DNA of 22,797 nucleotides, taken from positions 1 through 22,797 of the IMG/VR virus record IMGVR_UViG_3300024520_004462. One strand, 5' to 3'. The position numbers and the translations under genes were made by a program. The first letter of the stretch is position 1; every line of letters begins with the position of its first letter. Source of the DNA: a virus. The notes under the pieces were generated by a model. It had not been told where the DNA came from, did no database searches, and saw only the letters and a list, made by a program, of their open reading frames with translations. Shown piece after piece: positions 21,904 to 22,797 of the stretch.

Positions 21904-22797
21904 GATCCTCACCATCGCGCAGGTTCGCGAAGCGCTCAGCAAGGGCGGGCCCTACATCGGTCCGCGAGGCGGGAAGTATGCGGACCCGCAGCACAAGATC
22001 GCGTGGCGCGAGAGCATCGGGCGCAAGGGCCCGCGCACGGGGTCGATCCCTATCAGCGAGGCTCGAGTGGCATTCGCGGTCGAGGAGATGCTTGAAGGTA
22101 CGCGCGCGGACCGGCACGGGGTGGTCCGGCACCTGGGCCGGAAAAGCACGGAGGTGCCGATCACGAACGCGAGGGGGCAGACGAAACGCGTCGCCGTCCG
22201 CATGTATCACGACTCTGGGATGAAGGATCTGCGCGGCGTGCGCGGACAGCACCAGATCCACGCGAGGCCGACGCGCAGCGGGGTGATCATAGAGCACAGC
22301 GTTGCCGTGTACGTGAACCCCAAACGCGGGTGGGAGCGGGACGCTCTGGGCCGCGCGATGCGCAGTGTCCTCGCGCACGAGTTGACGCACGCGGCCGATC
22401 CGGGGCTAGAGGAGGACGCAAAGCGGAGGGCTGCCGCAGGGTACGCCGCGGCTCTTGCCGCTGGGGACAGCGCCCCCCGGCGGCCGCCGAAGGTCCGGCA
22501 GGATTACGTCACGTATCTGAACCAGCCCCACGAAGTCACCGCGTCGATCCAGCAGATCAAGCGGGACATCACGGACTCCTACGTCGCCGGCGAGATCAAA
22601 GGCGACCCGGAATGGCTGCGCCCGGAGGCGCTGCTCAATTGGTCGGAGCGCTACAAGGACGTCGGCCACCACTACACCGAGAAGAACCGGCGCCGCGTGC
22701 TCCGCGCAATTTTCGATATCCGCGAATCGCTACTTGCGGGGACCACGAAAGAGATTGAGAAGGCGCTCCGCCGTGCCGAGCTCCGCAAGGCGGGCAG
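21893..22797 (+). CDS. Zincin-like metallopeptidase gene, truncated by window end
   Basis: GTG 21893 has AGGAGG at 21878-21883 and overlaps the 80-residue gene by 11 nt. The frame stays open for 301 codons to the right edge, with no stop seen. Residues 16-38 are the GPYIGPRGGKY...HKIAW module shared with the 1213- and 2417-residue proteins. A zincin domain follows: SVLAHELTHAAD with HELTH at 162-166, and YLNQPHEVTASIQQI, in which Glu214 is a likely third zinc ligand. This HExxH plus PxEVxA layout is common in phage-encoded putative metallopeptidases. The C-terminal part is helical and basic (KEIEKALRRAELRK). The full length and any further domains lie outside the window. The peptidase call is fairly firm; the substrate is unknown. 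Alternative internal starts would remove the shared module. Confidence 0.85.
   Translation, partial: MARKILTIAQVREALSKGGPYIGPRGGKYADPQHKIAWRESIGRKGPRTGSIPISEARVAFAVEEMLEGTRADRHGVVRHLGRKSTEVPITNARGQTKRVAVRMYHDSGMKDLRGVRGQHQIHARPTRSGVIIEHSVAVYVNPKRGWERDALGRAMRSVLAHELTHAADPGLEEDAKRRAAAGYAAALAAGDSAPRRPPKVRQDYVTYLNQPHEVTASIQQIKRDITDSYVAGEIKGDPEWLRPEALLNWSERYKDVGHHYTEKNRRRVLRAIFDIRESLLAGTTKEIEKALRRAELRKAG
21938..22006 (+). other. GPYIGPRGGKY...HKIAW module, zincin-gene copy
   Basis: Residues 16-38 after GTG 21893 read SKGGPYIGPRGGKY then ADPQHKIAW. The module stands right at the N-terminus here, whereas in the 1213-residue protein it is internal. Confidence 0.75.

Noticed and set aside
1-22797. 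CRISPR array, insertion sequence or integrase
   Set aside because: I saw no regularly spaced direct repeats, no transposase motif and no recombinase motif in any frame.

Overview
The window reads as part of the packaging and head-assembly region of a tailed double-stranded DNA bacteriophage or prophage. It is GC-rich, has strong GC bias at third codon positions, and almost all genes lie on the plus strand. The anchors are a complete large terminase (808-2556), a portal protein (17388-19112) and a MuF-type head-morphogenesis protein (19898-21664). The host cannot be fixed from sequence alone; base composition fits a high-GC bacterium. No integrase, lysis, tail, replication or major capsid gene is visible, so capsid and maturation genes probably lie past the right edge.

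Layout. Positions 1-78 hold the probable start of a divergent minus-strand gene that runs off the left edge. Positions 79-445 are an intergenic stretch with no convincing gene. An 80-residue SH3-like protein (446-688) precedes a short spacer with a tandem 16-bp repeat and a tRNA-like segment, and then terL. A 139-residue probable virion protein (2667-3086) and a strong GC-rich hairpin (3113-3139) follow. Positions 3174-17384 hold four genes that separate the terminase from the portal: a low-complexity 856-residue protein, a 2417-residue polyvalent-type protein, a 231-residue basic protein, and a 1213-residue protein with a ParB/sulfiredoxin-like DGHHR domain. Next come the portal, a 258-residue beta-rich virion protein, a MuF-zincin fusion, an 80-residue small protein, and a second zincin gene that is cut by the right edge.

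Many junctions are tight (GTGA at 5741 and 12991, ATGA at 21661, ATG overlapping TGA at 19112, 3 nt before the portal), which indicates translational coupling and one long late transcript. The most interesting feature is that several otherwise unrelated proteins share short modules. One is a GPYxGxRGGxW...HxIP(W/Y) block in three proteins; another is a KYxSRK...GGWxYxY block in two. I infer that these mark a family of proteins packaged with, or matured on, the virion. The DUF3560-containing giant protein, the ParB-like protein and the two zinc-metallopeptidase domains would be candidates for proteins delivered to the host with the DNA.
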